Positions 22,936 to 33,375 of a stretch of 64,000 nucleotides of DNA are shown here, piece after piece (position 1 is the stretch's first letter; the number at the start of each line of letters is the position of its first letter). Source of the stretch: Guadua angustifolia (Eukaryota; Streptophyta; Magnoliopsida; Poales; Poaceae); the NCBI GenBank assembly GCA_036346375.1, contig CM070518.1, positions 372,001 through 436,000 on the forward strand, written 5' to 3'. A program made the translations under genes and the position numbers. Under the pieces are notes generated by a model, which had not been told where the DNA came from, searched no databases, and worked only from the letters and a program-made list of their open reading frames with translations.

Positions 22936-24784
22936 GCATTTTTGCCATGCGTGTTTGTAATTTGTTCATTCGCCGCATTGCATGTTTGAAATTCATGACT
23001 GTTGTTCAAGACTCTGTCTTGACTAATCTTGTTGGAGCTAAATCGATGTGCAAAGCTAGAGGTAGATGCCAATTTTGTTTTCCTAATATTGTGCATTTTG
23101 ATAAGTTCATATACTTGATCAATCACAGCAATGTTAGTAGTAGCAAATTTTCTAACAACTGCCAAGCCACAACCACATGCTTTGGTGCTATAATTTGCAT
23201 TTACATGGTATTATCTTCTCAACGTTCAGAACAAGTATTTTATTCCACGGCAAATTGTAGGAGAGACTACTGATGAATATACAGTCAAGTCTCTGTCGTG
23301 CAGATGTATTTTTTTCTTGTACAAATCAAATGTGTATGTTGAGTTTTGTTTGATCTACCTAAATCTTCTCTTCACTCAAATCAAACTGTTGAATGATCGA
23401 TTTCTGTTAGTTAAGTTTAAATGCTATGGTATGGTAGACAACCTGTCGATATAATTTATTTTGAGGATTTCAGACCATTTTAGATGATTCAGTTTAAACC
23501 GGCCAATTTCATAAACTTTAGTTTTCTTCTCATCAGGAAAGAATTTACTCCATTTGAAACCAAACATTTGATTTCATTGCGTGTGATTGTTTTTCATTAG
23601 TTTCATTATTGCTACTTCCAAACTTACAGCTGCATCTATTGCTGTGCCTTTTTTTACTGTTTATCAATTAATTAGTTAAATAAATATGTTTTAATAAAAA
23701 CAGAATGACAAGTCAAAGGGTAGCATTTGTTGACAATTAGTGGTGAGATGTGAGCTGATTCTTTGTATAACTTGTTACTTGTATGAGAGTTGGAGTTCTA
23801 GTTAAGTACCAAGGATATGTGCCAAATTACTCCCTGACAATGTGAGGCTAATCAGTAAGAGGGGCTAGCTGACGTAGTGGGAGTATCTATGTAATCTACC
23901 CATATTACTTTGTCCATTTGTTTGAAAGTAAATTTTCTGAGTAAGCGTGATTGTGTTTGGTGGGCGTTGTGCATTATGAAATCATTTGTTATAAACCAAT
24001 GAGTATTAGTAGAGACTCAAAACAATATCAAATGCAATTGTTTTTCTTGACAGTTACAATTAAGGTCAAACTTGAAGAAGACCAACTTATAATTTGTAAA
24101 TGTTACTTCCAAAAGTTTGCATGATGTAAAGCACACAGAAAAAAAATGAGTTTCCAGTATGGACAGATCAAGTTTGCTTACTTTGAGATTAAACTCGGCC
24201 AATTTCTACCTGAATTTTAGCCGGACTTTCTCGTGCAGCCATGACTTGTGGAGGTCCCGGTTATGAGCTGTGCTGTGCAGTGTGCTGTGACATTCTGGCT
24301 GCAGGAAAGATCTAGGTGCCATCGTTATCAGTGACTGTATTTTCTGCTGTGCTCTATGTTATGTGTCGTCATTCGTCAAATGTTCTTGTGATTAGCATGC
24401 ATGCATGGCTGCCGTGCGTTTGGATGCTTCTGCTGCTACTTGCATCTCTCGATCAGTATGTGACATCTCTTATGTTTTCAGTGTATACCCTGTGAAGAGA
24501 ACAGGAACACCGAATGAATTGAATGCTTGTTTGTACAGTTTTTGGCAGGAACAATTAACAGCTCTGAAGACGATTGCATGGTAAACTGATAATGTTATGC
24601 TTGGTCGGGTATAGTACCAGTGTTCGTGACAATTGCCATCTATACCATATTTGTTGGCTCGTTATCTTAATTGAGTGTTTGAGGTATCCAATGCATGCTT
24701 TGTTGCTCACATTTATAAAATTTCTGCTTTATTACTCAGTTATTGCTGTCAGTAACGATGACATACAGTGTTTTTATCTTTCAG
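22936..24784. other. Intron-like AT-rich stretch in CACTA-3
   Basis: No coding similarity is visible in these 1.85 kb. Composition and position between a GC-rich block with a donor site and a kinase exon with an acceptor site fit captured intron sequence. Confidence 0.4.
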
Positions 24785-25101
24785 CCATAAAATTTACTGC
24801 TTACCTCTGATGGGCACATCAAGATTGCTGATTTTGGTAGCGTGAAGCCTACAAGGGACACTCTAATCAAAGTCCTCCCAAATTCAACTAGTAAGATAAA
24901 CATATATAGTGCTGGATTGTCTTAGAATTCATGATATTCTGTTCGTAATGTTCGCTTTGGATTGGGTTAGAATTTGTGATATTCCATTCGTAAGGTTCTG
25001 TTTCCCTGTATTTACTGTTCAGATGAGAGGGCCTGTACATTTGTTGGAACAGCTGTGTATGTACCACCAGAGGTCCTGAACTCTGCCCCAACAACTTTTC
25101 G
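24785..25101 (+). pseudogene. Captured fragment of a PDK1 (3-phosphoinositide-dependent protein kinase 1) gene
   Basis: Two exons are joined by an intron with correct borders. Exon A (24785-24890, after TTTCAG, donor GTAAGA) reads NLLLTSDGHIKIADFGSVKP and IKVLPNST, covering the catalytic DFG motif. Exon B (25023-25101, after GTTCAG, donor GTGAGT) reads ERACTFVGTAVYVPPEVLNS, covering the activation segment and the PPE motif. The phase is preserved: one base left in exon A plus two in exon B complete an Asn codon. PDK1 phosphorylates the activation loops of AGC kinases in plants. One codon before NLLLT is a stop (TAA at 24788-24790, where plant PDK1 has Glu). The rest of the kinase domain and the PH domain are missing. 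It cannot make an active kinase. Confidence 0.88.
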
Positions 25102-25630
25102 GTGAGTGAATAAATAACTTCATCTGGAAACACTGATGTCTTGATAAGCCTAGGCCTAGCGTCCTTGGAATAATTTCATTTATTTTTGTGATACTTAAAA
25201 TACTCCATTCTTTCACATGATTTTATGTTTTGACTGTGTATGAGGTATTCGCTTCATTATCAAGTACCAGCTCTATACATTTATTGACTAGGTGCTTGCG
25301 TCTGCACTGTGCTTTAACCTATCATTGGTAAATAGGCCCGAAAGCTTGTCTTGCTAGAAATTTAAAGTATAGTAGACAGCTGCCCTGGATGTGCTCGCTG
25401 TTGTCATGCTTTGGAGTTCCCAAGTCTACTAAAAATTCACCTTTCATGTTATAACATCAAAGACTTCAAAAATGAAAGCAGTCACAATCAAAGACCACCG
25501 TTCTCAATGCAAAGTACAGCCCTTTCTTCATACATTCCTTATATGTCGCAGAAGAATAATTTAAGCTCATTGCATTCTTGGGACTAGACTGGATAGCTTG
25601 GAGGCATTGTTGTCCAGGATTCCTCCAAAG

Positions 25631-25740
25631 TCAATGTATGTTCTATTGCTACTACTTTTATCTTTATATAATACTGAAGATAGGTTCAATGTATGTTCTA
25701 TTGCTACTACTTTTATCTTTATATAATACTGAAGATATGT
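25631..25740. repeat. 55-bp tandem duplication
   Basis: Two almost identical copies (25631-25685 and 25686-25740) begin TCAATGTATGTTCTATTGCT and end ACTGAAGATA. The near identity shows a recent local duplication within CACTA-3. Confidence 0.9.
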
Positions 25741-26149
25741 AGAGTCCTTACAATGATGCAATATCTGTTTACTCCAAAATCTTGACAGTTTTGTGAAAGC
25801 TACAGAGAAACATATGAGTGTGTGACAGTGTAGAATCTAAGTGATTTGTATGAACTGTTAAGCAATCCGTTTTCATGTTGATGTATCCTTATAGTCAATA
25901 TTCACCTATGCCACTTTTAATGGATGCTGGTGATGTTATCACTTATCAATAATTGATCTGTGGACTTTTCAGTTTTCATTGCTTGTGCTTTACCTACGTG
26001 GATCGAAGACTATACTTGAAGATCGAATATCGTACTTGAATGATCAAGCACTAAAGGGTGCCATGGATGAGTATTAGTGAATCAACCTTAGATGATGTAG
26101 AGTGATAAAAACTTGTATTGAGAAAGTGTAGCATTTCAAGCATGAAGTT

Positions 26150-26869
26150 GACTATACTAGACACCTTATTAACGTGCATGTATAAGTACTGTGAGCAAAG
26201 TTTGTGACTCTTAATGTATCTGTGGATAATTCATAATGCTCTGTGCAATGTATTGATTGGTCTTTTGAAAATATTGTGTGATGTGGCTGTTGACGTGGCA
26301 CCAGAGTGTTTAATGACGAAAATGCATGTCCACGTGGCACTCATTTGTGACGAAACAATTGCGTCATAACATGTGCCACGTCACCTGACACGCTAACTAT
26401 TGACGTGGCACTTGAGTGTTCAATGACGAAAATGTAAGTCTACGTGGCAATAATTTGTGACGAACAATTTCGTCATAAATAAAACGGTCAACGCTCATTT
26501 TTTGCCAATCGGAGTGTTCTTTTATGACGAATTTGACATTTTTCATGACGTTTTGGGTATAATTAGTGATGGTTATATTCGTCATAGAAGTGATTTCTTC
26601 GCTGACGGAATGTAATTCGTCACAGAAAAGTTGATTTTTTATGACGAAAATAAGCAATTCGTTATTGAAAACTTTCTATGACGCACTTTCTATGATAAGT
26701 TAAATTTCGTCATAAATTCTTCATAAAAAATATACAATGACGATTTCGGGACTAATGATGACGTGTTTAGACCGTCATTAAAAATCCTTCATAAAAAATA
26801 TACAATGACGATTTCGGGACTAATGATGACGTGTTTAGACCGTCATTAAAAATCACTTTTCTTGTAGTG
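26150..26869. repeat. CACTA-3 right subterminal repeat region with a 68-bp tandem duplication
   Basis: More than fifteen copies of ATGACGAA/TTCGTCAT-type motifs and several GACGTGGCAC boxes lie here. A 68-bp unit (26720-26787) starting TTCATAAAAAATATACAATG is repeated with virtually no change at 26788-26855, just before the terminal repeat. The dense motif array is the likely transposase-binding region. Confidence 0.85.
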
Positions 26870-26872
26870 ACT

Positions 26873-27450
26873 AAATCTTATCTTCACGAAGATACTGGAG
26901 AACATGGGGATTCCTTGGACAGAGATCAAAGCCAGAGCAGAGTTGTTCCATGGCATAACTCTGCAATCATTTTCGATGCCCCTTGGCCAGATAGAGCTAC
27001 TCGTTATATTTGGCGCACCAGACAATTTCCGCACTGAAAAGATCCTTTTGATATATGGCGAATTTTGAGACTACCAACAACGTGATCTTAGCCCACCCAA
27101 CGCTAGCCAAGTTCATTGCTATGGTGCACTGCGCATACCAGACTGTCAAGATGCCGACGCCAAAAAGAGTCCTTACAATTAGAGGAGACCAAAAGGCCAT
27201 GGTCAAAAAGTATAAGAAGAGTTTAGAGGTGGCGAACATCTCGGCGGATCGCAGCCTGTACGACAATGAGGGAGCTAAGCATCAAAAGTCCAAGGGCATT
27301 GATAAGGCTCGTGTGTCCAATAGTGCTGCCAAGGATTCAGTCGACGACAGCAAGAAGGACAAGAAGGCCGAAGGAAGCATCAAGACAGCACCTCTGGACC
27401 CATCGAAGCCCTCCAAGACGGTTAAGATAGGTGCTGACCTTGACCCTAAA
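26873..27450 (+). pseudogene. Gypsy-1 protease end and linker
   Basis: The protease text continues after CACTA-3: ENMGIPWTEIKA, ELFHGIT, GQIELLVIFGAPDNFRTEKI (26890-27030). A frameshift near 27045 moves it to the frame of MANFETTNNVILAHPTLAKF (27055). A Lys/Asp/Ser-rich linker follows up to a stop at 27451. The protease matures the Gag-Pol polyprotein. The product is inactive because of CACTA-3 and the frameshift. Confidence 0.8.
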
Positions 27451-28278
27451 TAGGAATTCGAGCTCGTCACCTTTCTTCAGTCAAATCGTGGTGTGTTTGA
27501 ATGGCAACCGTCCGACATGCTCGGGGTCCCCAAGGAGGCGATCGAGGATTGACTAGCTGTGGAACCTAGTGCCAAGCCTGTGGTATAGAAGAAGCGCAGA
27601 TTTGTGGAAGATAAGAAGTAGGCCATACAAGAGGAGGTTAGCAAACTCCTGAAGGTTGGCTTCATCCGAAAGGTTCATCACCCGATGTGGCTAGCAAACC
27701 CTGTTCTCGTCAAGAAACCCAACGGCAAGTGGAGGATGTGCATCGACTGCACCGACCTCAACAAGCCTTGTCCTAAGAATCTTTTCCCTCTTCCTTGCAT
27801 CGACCAGATAATGGACTCTGCTGTGGGATGTGAACTACTTAGTTTTGTAGATGTCTACTCGGGGTATCACCAAATTATCATGTCCACAGAAGATGAGGAG
27901 AACTGCTTTTACTACTCCCATCGGTGTATTCTGTTACATTAAGATACCTTTCAGTTTGAAGTGTGCTGGTGCTACGTATCAACGTTGTATTCAAAATTGC
28001 TTGAAGTCCCAAATCGGGCGCATTGTGGAAGCGTACATCGATGACATTATAGTCAAGTCAAAAACCGGAAGCACCTTAATTTGTGACCTCAAGGAAACAT
28101 TTGACGACCATAGAAAGTATCGAGTGATGCTTAACCTTGAGAAGTGCACGTTTGGCATCCCGTCCAGCAAACTTATCGGGTTTCTGGTGTCCAGTCAAGG
28201 CATCGAGGCCAACCCATGCAAAATTGAGGTTATCAACCAGATGCGTTTTCCGCAGACATTGAGGGAAGTGCAAAAGCT
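27451..28278 (+). pseudogene. Gypsy-1 reverse transcriptase
   Basis: Ordered RT motifs are visible: WLANPVLVKKPNGKWRMCID (27690-27750), LLSFVDVYSGYHQI (27838-27880), PFSLKCAGATYQR and the catalytic box EAYIDDIIVKS (28030-28060; YIDD instead of YVDD), then LEKCTFGIPSSKLIGFLVSS. Stops at about 27553, 27588 and 27620 and a frameshift around 27905 break the frame. RT copies the element RNA into DNA inside the particle. The domain ends abruptly at VQKL (28276), where RNase H should begin. Confidence 0.88.
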
Positions 28279-28752
28279 TGATCAAGTCAGCGAGGCAGAA
28301 TCCGCAGACATGAAAGCTGCACTACTCGAATGTGAGCTGACTTGGATGACTCCATTCCAAGCCTATCTTGGAGATCGAGAGCTCCCTGATGATGATGCAA
28401 CAATTAAGAAAATTACATGTAAGTCCAAGCTATACGCATTGATAGGTGGCAAGCTCTACCGAAAGGGGAGTAACGAAATCTTAATGAATTGCATCACTCA
28501 AGAAGAAGGCAATAAAATATTGCTTGATGTCTATGGAGGCATCTACGGCAACCATGCGTCTTATCACACTCTAGTCGGGAAGATTTTTCGACAATGGTTC
28601 TATTGGCCGATTACCCTCCAAGATTCTTGCGAGCTGGTGAAAAAGTGCGAGAGATGCCAATTTTACGACAAGCAAACCACCCGATCAGCCCAAGCCTTGT
28701 AAACTATTCCTCTTGGCCTTTCTCCATTTGGGACTTGGACATCTTGGGACCA
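28279..28752 (+). pseudogene. Gypsy-1 integrase, N-terminal part, fused directly to RT
   Basis: Straight after the RT, in the same open frame (27851-28702), the sequence becomes a connection region (LECELTWMTPFQAYLGDREL, ALIGGKLYRKG) and the integrase HHCC zinc-binding motif (GGIYGNHASYHTLVGKI...CERCQFY, 28530-28670). Both RNase H domains typical of Tat elements are missing, so an internal deletion joins RT to integrase in frame. The core then starts with WPFSIWDLDILGPFP (28707-28752, with the first catalytic Asp) and is cut by the hAT MITE. Confidence 0.85.
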
Positions 28753-28760
28753 TTCCCAAG

Positions 28761-29111
28761 CAGGGGCGTACCTAGTAGTTGGCACAGTTGTGCCACGGCA
28801 CAACCAATGCTCTAGCCCATCGTGTATTCTTTAGCCCACGTATACGCAGTCAGCAGAAAAATAGAATGTCGCAGACTCGCAGTCACTATTGGTTTGTTCA
28901 ATACTTCAATCATTCTTCGTTGTTGAGCAGCACCTCTGCGCATGTGCTTGTGCGTCAGGCAATTGGATTTGTATTGTGCCTTGTGCTTGTGTGGCAGAAA
29001 ATTAAATTTGGATTTTGGATCATGACGGATCGTAGGGCATTTTGTGCTTATACGGTTGTATTTTCTTTCTTAGTTGGACCAACCTTGCTTAAAATTCTAG
29101 CTACGCCACTG
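28761..29111. mobile_element. hAT-type MITE
   Basis: A 351-bp insertion has terminal inverted repeats CAGGGGCGTACCTAG on the left and, inverted, CAGTGGCGTAGCTAG on the right. A perfect 8-bp duplication, TTCCCAAG, lies at 28753-28760 and 29112-29119. The 8-bp duplication and CAGGGGCG ends are diagnostic of hAT elements. No transposase is encoded. It splits the integrase core of Gypsy-1. Confidence 0.95.
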
Positions 29112-29414
29112 TTCCCAAGAGCCCAAGGAGGTTACAAATTCCTATTCATAGCAATCGGCACGCTCATCAAGTGGATCGAAACTAAACCCGTTAGGAACAT
29201 CACCTCATGAAGAGCATTGTTACTCGATTCGGCATCCCTAATCGAGTAATCATTGACAACGGTAGCTAGTTCAAAAGCAACGCTTTCATAGCCTTTTGCG
29301 AAGAATTAGGTATCAAACTTTGCTTCACCTCCGTAGCTCATCCTTAGAGTATGGTTAGGTCGAATATGCCAATGGCATAATCATGCAGAAGATCAAGACC
29401 CGCATGTTTGATAG
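29112..29414 (+). pseudogene. Gypsy-1 integrase core, middle part
   Basis: The text continues as FPRAQGGYKFLFIAIGTLIK, then KSIVTRFGIPNRVIIDNGS (second catalytic Asp, IIDNG), KSNAFIAFCEELGIKLCFTS and a decayed Q-S-N-G-Q box. Stops occur at about 29209, 29266 and 29345. Gypsy-2 interrupts at 29415. Confidence 0.85.
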
Positions 29415-29882
29415 TGTGGGATATATATATCCCGGGGGCCCAAGGCAGGCTTGTGAGGCCCAACTGTGGAACAGCATCAGCCGACTACTGTATGTCGGAG
29501 GCGATCTGAAAATGAGCAAGGCGTGAAGAATCAGGACGAATACTGGTTAAGGAAACCGAGTCGTATTAGGCAGGGGATGATTGTAATCCAAACTAATACG
29601 TAGTCGGAATAGATGTAAAGATATGGAACTCCACCTCGAGTCCGAGTAGGACTCTCTTTGTAAACCGCCTCCGCCCTGTTATATAAAGGGAGGGGACGGA
29701 AGAAGAGAACACAAGGTCATCAGCAAGTAAGCTAGCCAATCATAATCCCAGAGCACAGGACTAGGGTATTATCCCTCTCAGAGGAGCCCGAACTCAGATA
29801 ATTTCCCGTGTCTTGTGCTACCATCGAAGTTTGGATCCAGCGCCTAGCCCCCTTTTCATTATTGTCAGAACAAACCTCGGCG
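29415..29882 (+). repeat. Gypsy-2 5' LTR
   Basis: It begins TGTGGGATATATATATCCCG, contains the promoter TATA box TTATATAAAGGG (29679-29690), and ends near CCTCGGCG next to the primer leader. It aligns with the 3' LTR throughout, with short insertions and deletions. Confidence 0.9.
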
Positions 29883-29901
29883 CTTGGCACGCTTAGGTAG
29901 G
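29883..29901 (+). other. Gypsy-2 primer-binding leader
   Basis: CTTGGCACGCTTAGGTAGGG directly follows the LTR and resembles the GTTGGCGCGCCAGGTAGGGG leader of grass Gypsy elements. Gypsy-1 has the same at 18633. Confidence 0.65.
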
Positions 29902-29932
29902 GGCTGCGCTAAGATCGATCTCAGCAAGCTCG

Positions 29933-31650
29933 ATGGCAATCTTCAGAAAAAGCATGGCCACCTTCGCGCCGGCCCAGGCGTTTCGCTTCGAAAGTCTGGG
30001 TTTCATCGCCAACGATTTTGGTCATCTTACCCTTTCGGATTCGGACCAATTCCAATCTGAAGGCAATCTTGAGGTTCCCTTAGCCGGACAACCACTCGGA
30101 TCGGGAACAGGCATGGCCATCTGTCCTTGGATGGTAAGACAAAGATCTGAACCTCGTCTTGAGCTGGAACCGGCTAATAGCGAACCCCGAGTGGTCAAAT
30201 ATGCGAGAAAGCCACTCGGATTCAAAGGCCAACCCCCCTCATCTTCATGTTCCTACGATTCAGAAGACGAGGCGGAAAATCTTCAGAGCTTTCGCGGCAT
30301 TTTCGTGATCGAAGGGTTGCGAATCGAATCTCAAAGAATGTATGACGCGGCAAATGTTGCAGAAGAAGAGCGTCATCATCAAGAAGGCCGCGCGAAGCTC
30401 CTCCAGAACAGAGGCCGCAATGTCAATGAAGAAATCTTGCAGACGAAGGTGGGGAACCAATCGGTTTTCCATACTCCTCAGTAGAATATCGTTGCCTCCA
30501 AGACGCTTCTTGATACTTTAGGACCACTGCTTGGTCCTTATAGCCCGGCCGCTCCGATCGTAGCCCAAGTTCAGGCTATGGTAGTTGCGGCAGCAATTCA
30601 GCAGCACCAGGAGGAACCAGGGGAAAAGAAGCCATCGTGTACTCACCTCCTCAATTCACAGGCTGCTAGCAGCAATACGGCACGCAATGTCACAAAGTAG
30701 AGCTTCGACGAGGAGAAGATGTCCAGATAGCATCACCGACCTTCACAGGATTTAAACGCCGACGGCGTGACCGAAGATGAAGAGCGCCGTAGGCGCAGAG
30801 ATGACTATGAACGTTTTGGCATTGGCCACGACGACCGAGACGATTGCCGCAATAACCTCCGTTATTATGGAGGGGAAAACGAAGACCGCCGAGCTAAATC
30901 ACCCTATCGGCGTTCTCCACGAAGGCGCAATGACGGCCCTATTGAGGGCATCCGGGCTTTCACCCCTCGCCTTTGTCGAGTGGTTTGGCTTGAAGGATTC
31001 AATCCGAAGAGCATCACCAAATTCGACGGAGAAAGAGATCCAGAAGCTTGGCTCGTGTTTACTCTCTTGCGATCATGGTCACGGGCGATCGCAATGTGAT
31101 GGCTAATTACCTCCCAGCCATGCTCACCTCTTCGGCTCAAGCATGGCTCACGGGACTTCCGGCAAATTCCATAGACTCTTGGGAGGATCTTTGTGAGCAA
31201 TTCATCACCAATTTCCAGGGCACTTATGAGCGATTCGAACGCAATGGGACCTATACTAGCCCCCCGAAAAGGAACGAGACGCTCCGAGAATTCATCCGCG
31301 CTTCATGCAAAAGAAGAATACGATCGTGATATTTGAAAGCGATCATCGCGGCATTCCGTAGGGTGTCAACGACCCGACCGATCAAGAAGATGTCCCGAAA
31401 GCCGACGGCCATTGTAAGGGAGATGTTCGAGCTGGCAGATTGCTATGCGACGGCTTCAGATGCTTTGGTTGAACGGCAAGATGATCGCCCACGACATAAA
31501 GATAAGGAGTACGCCGAGTCATCAAGACAGGAAGCGGAAGCCCGAAGAGATAGTGGCGGCAACCGAGCAAGGCCGGCATCGCGCACCACGCACCGACGAC
31601 TACGATACGGTGATGGAAGCTATTTGTCCTTTTCATCCAAAAGGTAAACA
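29933..31650 (+). pseudogene. Gypsy-2 gag
   Basis: The ATG at 29933 opens a 183-codon N-terminal region with an acidic centre (SYDSEDEAENLQSF). After a stop at 30482, an Arg/Asp-rich stretch follows (30767-30900, RRRRDDYERFGIG). The Retrotrans_gag core then reads FNPKSITKFDGERDPEAWL (31000) and, after a frame change, VMANYLPAMLTSSAQAWLTG, FITNFQGTYERF and LREFIRASCKRR (31099-31320). A zinc-knuckle-like CPFHPKGKHAAKDC lies at 31624-31665 in the frame leading into protease. Gag would assemble the particle. At least three frame changes break it. Confidence 0.85.
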
Positions 31651-32461
31651 CGCTGCAAAAGATTGCTTCACTTTGAGGAGGTTCGCCAAAGAATCCAGAA
31701 AGCGACCAGCCAGAGGCGAAGCAAAAGATGAAGAGAAGAAAAAACAAGATCCCCTTGAAGATGATGAAGGCGAATATCAAAAGATGGAACGTGAGCTCAA
31801 CTACATTTACGGAGGTTCAATGGCTTACGAGTCAAAGCGAAAGCAAAAACTCACGGCCAGGGACGTCAACGCCGTCATGCCAGCAGCTCCCCAGTATCTC
31901 AGATGGTCCGAGGTCCCCATCACCTTTGACCGCTCAGATCACCCGGATCACATCCCTTATCCTGGAAGATTTCCGCTGGTGTTGGACCCGGTGGTGCGCA
32001 ATGTTAAACTCAAGAGGGTGCTGGTCGACGGAGGGAGTGGACTCAATGTTCTCTTCTCCAAAACTTTCGATGATATGAAGATTCCCCGCTCCGAGCTGAG
32101 GCGGGGTTCATCACCATTCCATGGAGTAATTCCTGGAACTTCTTCGATTCCACTCGGGCAAATCACCTTGCCGGTCACGTTTGGAACCAAGGAGAATTTT
32201 CGGACAGAATACCTCAACTTTAAAGTAGCCGACTTCCAGACGGCATATCATGCCATCTTGGGAAGGCTCGGCTTGGCCAGATTCATGGCCGTGCCTCATT
32301 ACACTTACCTCGTCCTAAAGATGCCAGGGCCAAAGGGCATCATTTCCATCCGTGGCGATGTCAAGCAGTCGTTCGTCTGCGATAGAGAAAGCTGCGAAAT
32401 GGCCGAAGCTCAAGAGGTGGCAGATGATAGAGAAAAGATCCGGCAGGCAGCCGCACACTAA
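31445..32461 (+). pseudogene. Gypsy-2 gag C-terminus and aspartic protease
   Basis: A single 338-codon frame holds the end of gag with a CX2H..C knuckle (about residues 60-75) and a basic-acidic linker. After it come SMAYESKRKQK and the protease with LKRVLVDGGSGLNVLFSKTF (about residues 190-210; DGG active site). It continues through SIPLGQITLPVTFGTKENFR, YHAILGRLGLARFMAVPHYT and LKMPGPKGIISIRGDV, the usual C-terminal part of Tat proteases. It ends at a TAA at 32459-32461. This is the best preserved frame in the window, though it is cut off from a start codon by upstream frameshifts. Confidence 0.85.
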
Positions 32462-32589
32462 GAAGACGAAGGAGAAGTACCGACCAAGAAGCAGGTCAAG
32501 ACAAGCCTGAAGCCTGACGAGGGGACCAAGAAGGTAATCCTCGACCCATCCAACTCAATTGATACACGACGGACAGCCTCACTCCCAAA

Positions 32590-33373
32590 TAGGAAGACGC
32601 GCTCGTCACCTTTCTTCGGGCCAACCGGGACATCTTCGCGTGGAAACCATCCGATATGCCCGGTGTTCCCAGGGAGGTGATCGAGCACTCTTTGAACGTT
32701 GATGAGAAGGTCAAGCCCATCAAGCAACGGCTCCGAAGATTCGCTCAAGACGGGAAAGAAGCCATTAGGGAAGAAATCACGAAGCTTTTAGCAGCAGGTT
32801 TCATAAAAGAAGTGTACCATCCCGATCGGGTCGGGCGAACGCAAAGGCTTGTTCGCAAAAAAGAATAAAAGTCTGGCGATGTGCGTTGATTATACCGATC
32901 TCAACAAAGCATGCCCGAAGATCCTTTCGGCCGCCAGATTGACCGTGGTAGATTCAACGGCAGTCAGGAGCTTTAGTTTTCTGGATGCCTACTCAGGATA
33001 TCACCAGATCAGGCTAAAAGAGGAAGACTGCATCAAGACCTCATTCATCACTCCGTTTGGCGCATTCTGCTACGTCACGATGCCGTTCGGTTTGAAGAAC
33101 GCCGGCGCAACTTATCAACGCGCAATACAGCGATGTTTTCACTCTCAGATCGGGCGCAACGTGGAAGCATATGTGGATGACGTTGTTGTCAAGTCTCGTG
33201 CAAAGGAAGACCTCATACCGGACTTAGCTGAAACCTTTGAAAGCCTAAGGGCTTACAAGATGAAGCTCAACCCGGAAAAATGTGTTTTTGGAGTCCCATC
33301 AGGGAAATTGCTCGGATTCATCGATCGCAGCAAGGGCATCGGTTTAACCCGTAAAAGATCAATGCAATTCTAA
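32590..33373 (+). pseudogene. Gypsy-2 reverse transcriptase
   Basis: It runs from FLRANRDIFAWKPSDMPGVP through KQRLRRFAQDGKEAIREEIT and AGFIKEVYHP (32600-32820). After a frameshift near 32830 it continues with SLAMCVDYTDLNKACPK, FSFLDAYSGYHQI, PFGLKNAGATYQR and the catalytic EAYVDDVVVKS (33162-33195), then LNPEKCVFGVPSGKLLGF. YVDD is intact, but the frame is broken at 32590, 32830 and 33371. Confidence 0.9.
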
Positions 33374-33375
33374 AA

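Larger units (their letters stand above)
21229..26869. mobile_element. CACTA-3: non-autonomous CACTA element carrying a PDK1 gene fragment
   Basis: The ends are a perfect 19-bp inverted repeat beginning CACTACAAGAAAAGTGATT, with target duplication ACT at 21226-21228 and 26870-26872. Subterminal regions are packed with TTCGTCAT/ATGACGAA motifs in both orientations, unlike the GTCGGTAA motif of CACTA-1 and CACTA-2, so it is a different family. No transposase similarity is found in its 5.6 kb. It contains hAT-like scraps, a CpG-rich exon-like block, and two exons of a PDK1-type kinase with their intron. This is the profile of a gene-capturing Pack-CACTA element that depends on transposase from elsewhere. 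It sits in the Gypsy-1 protease. Confidence 0.92.
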
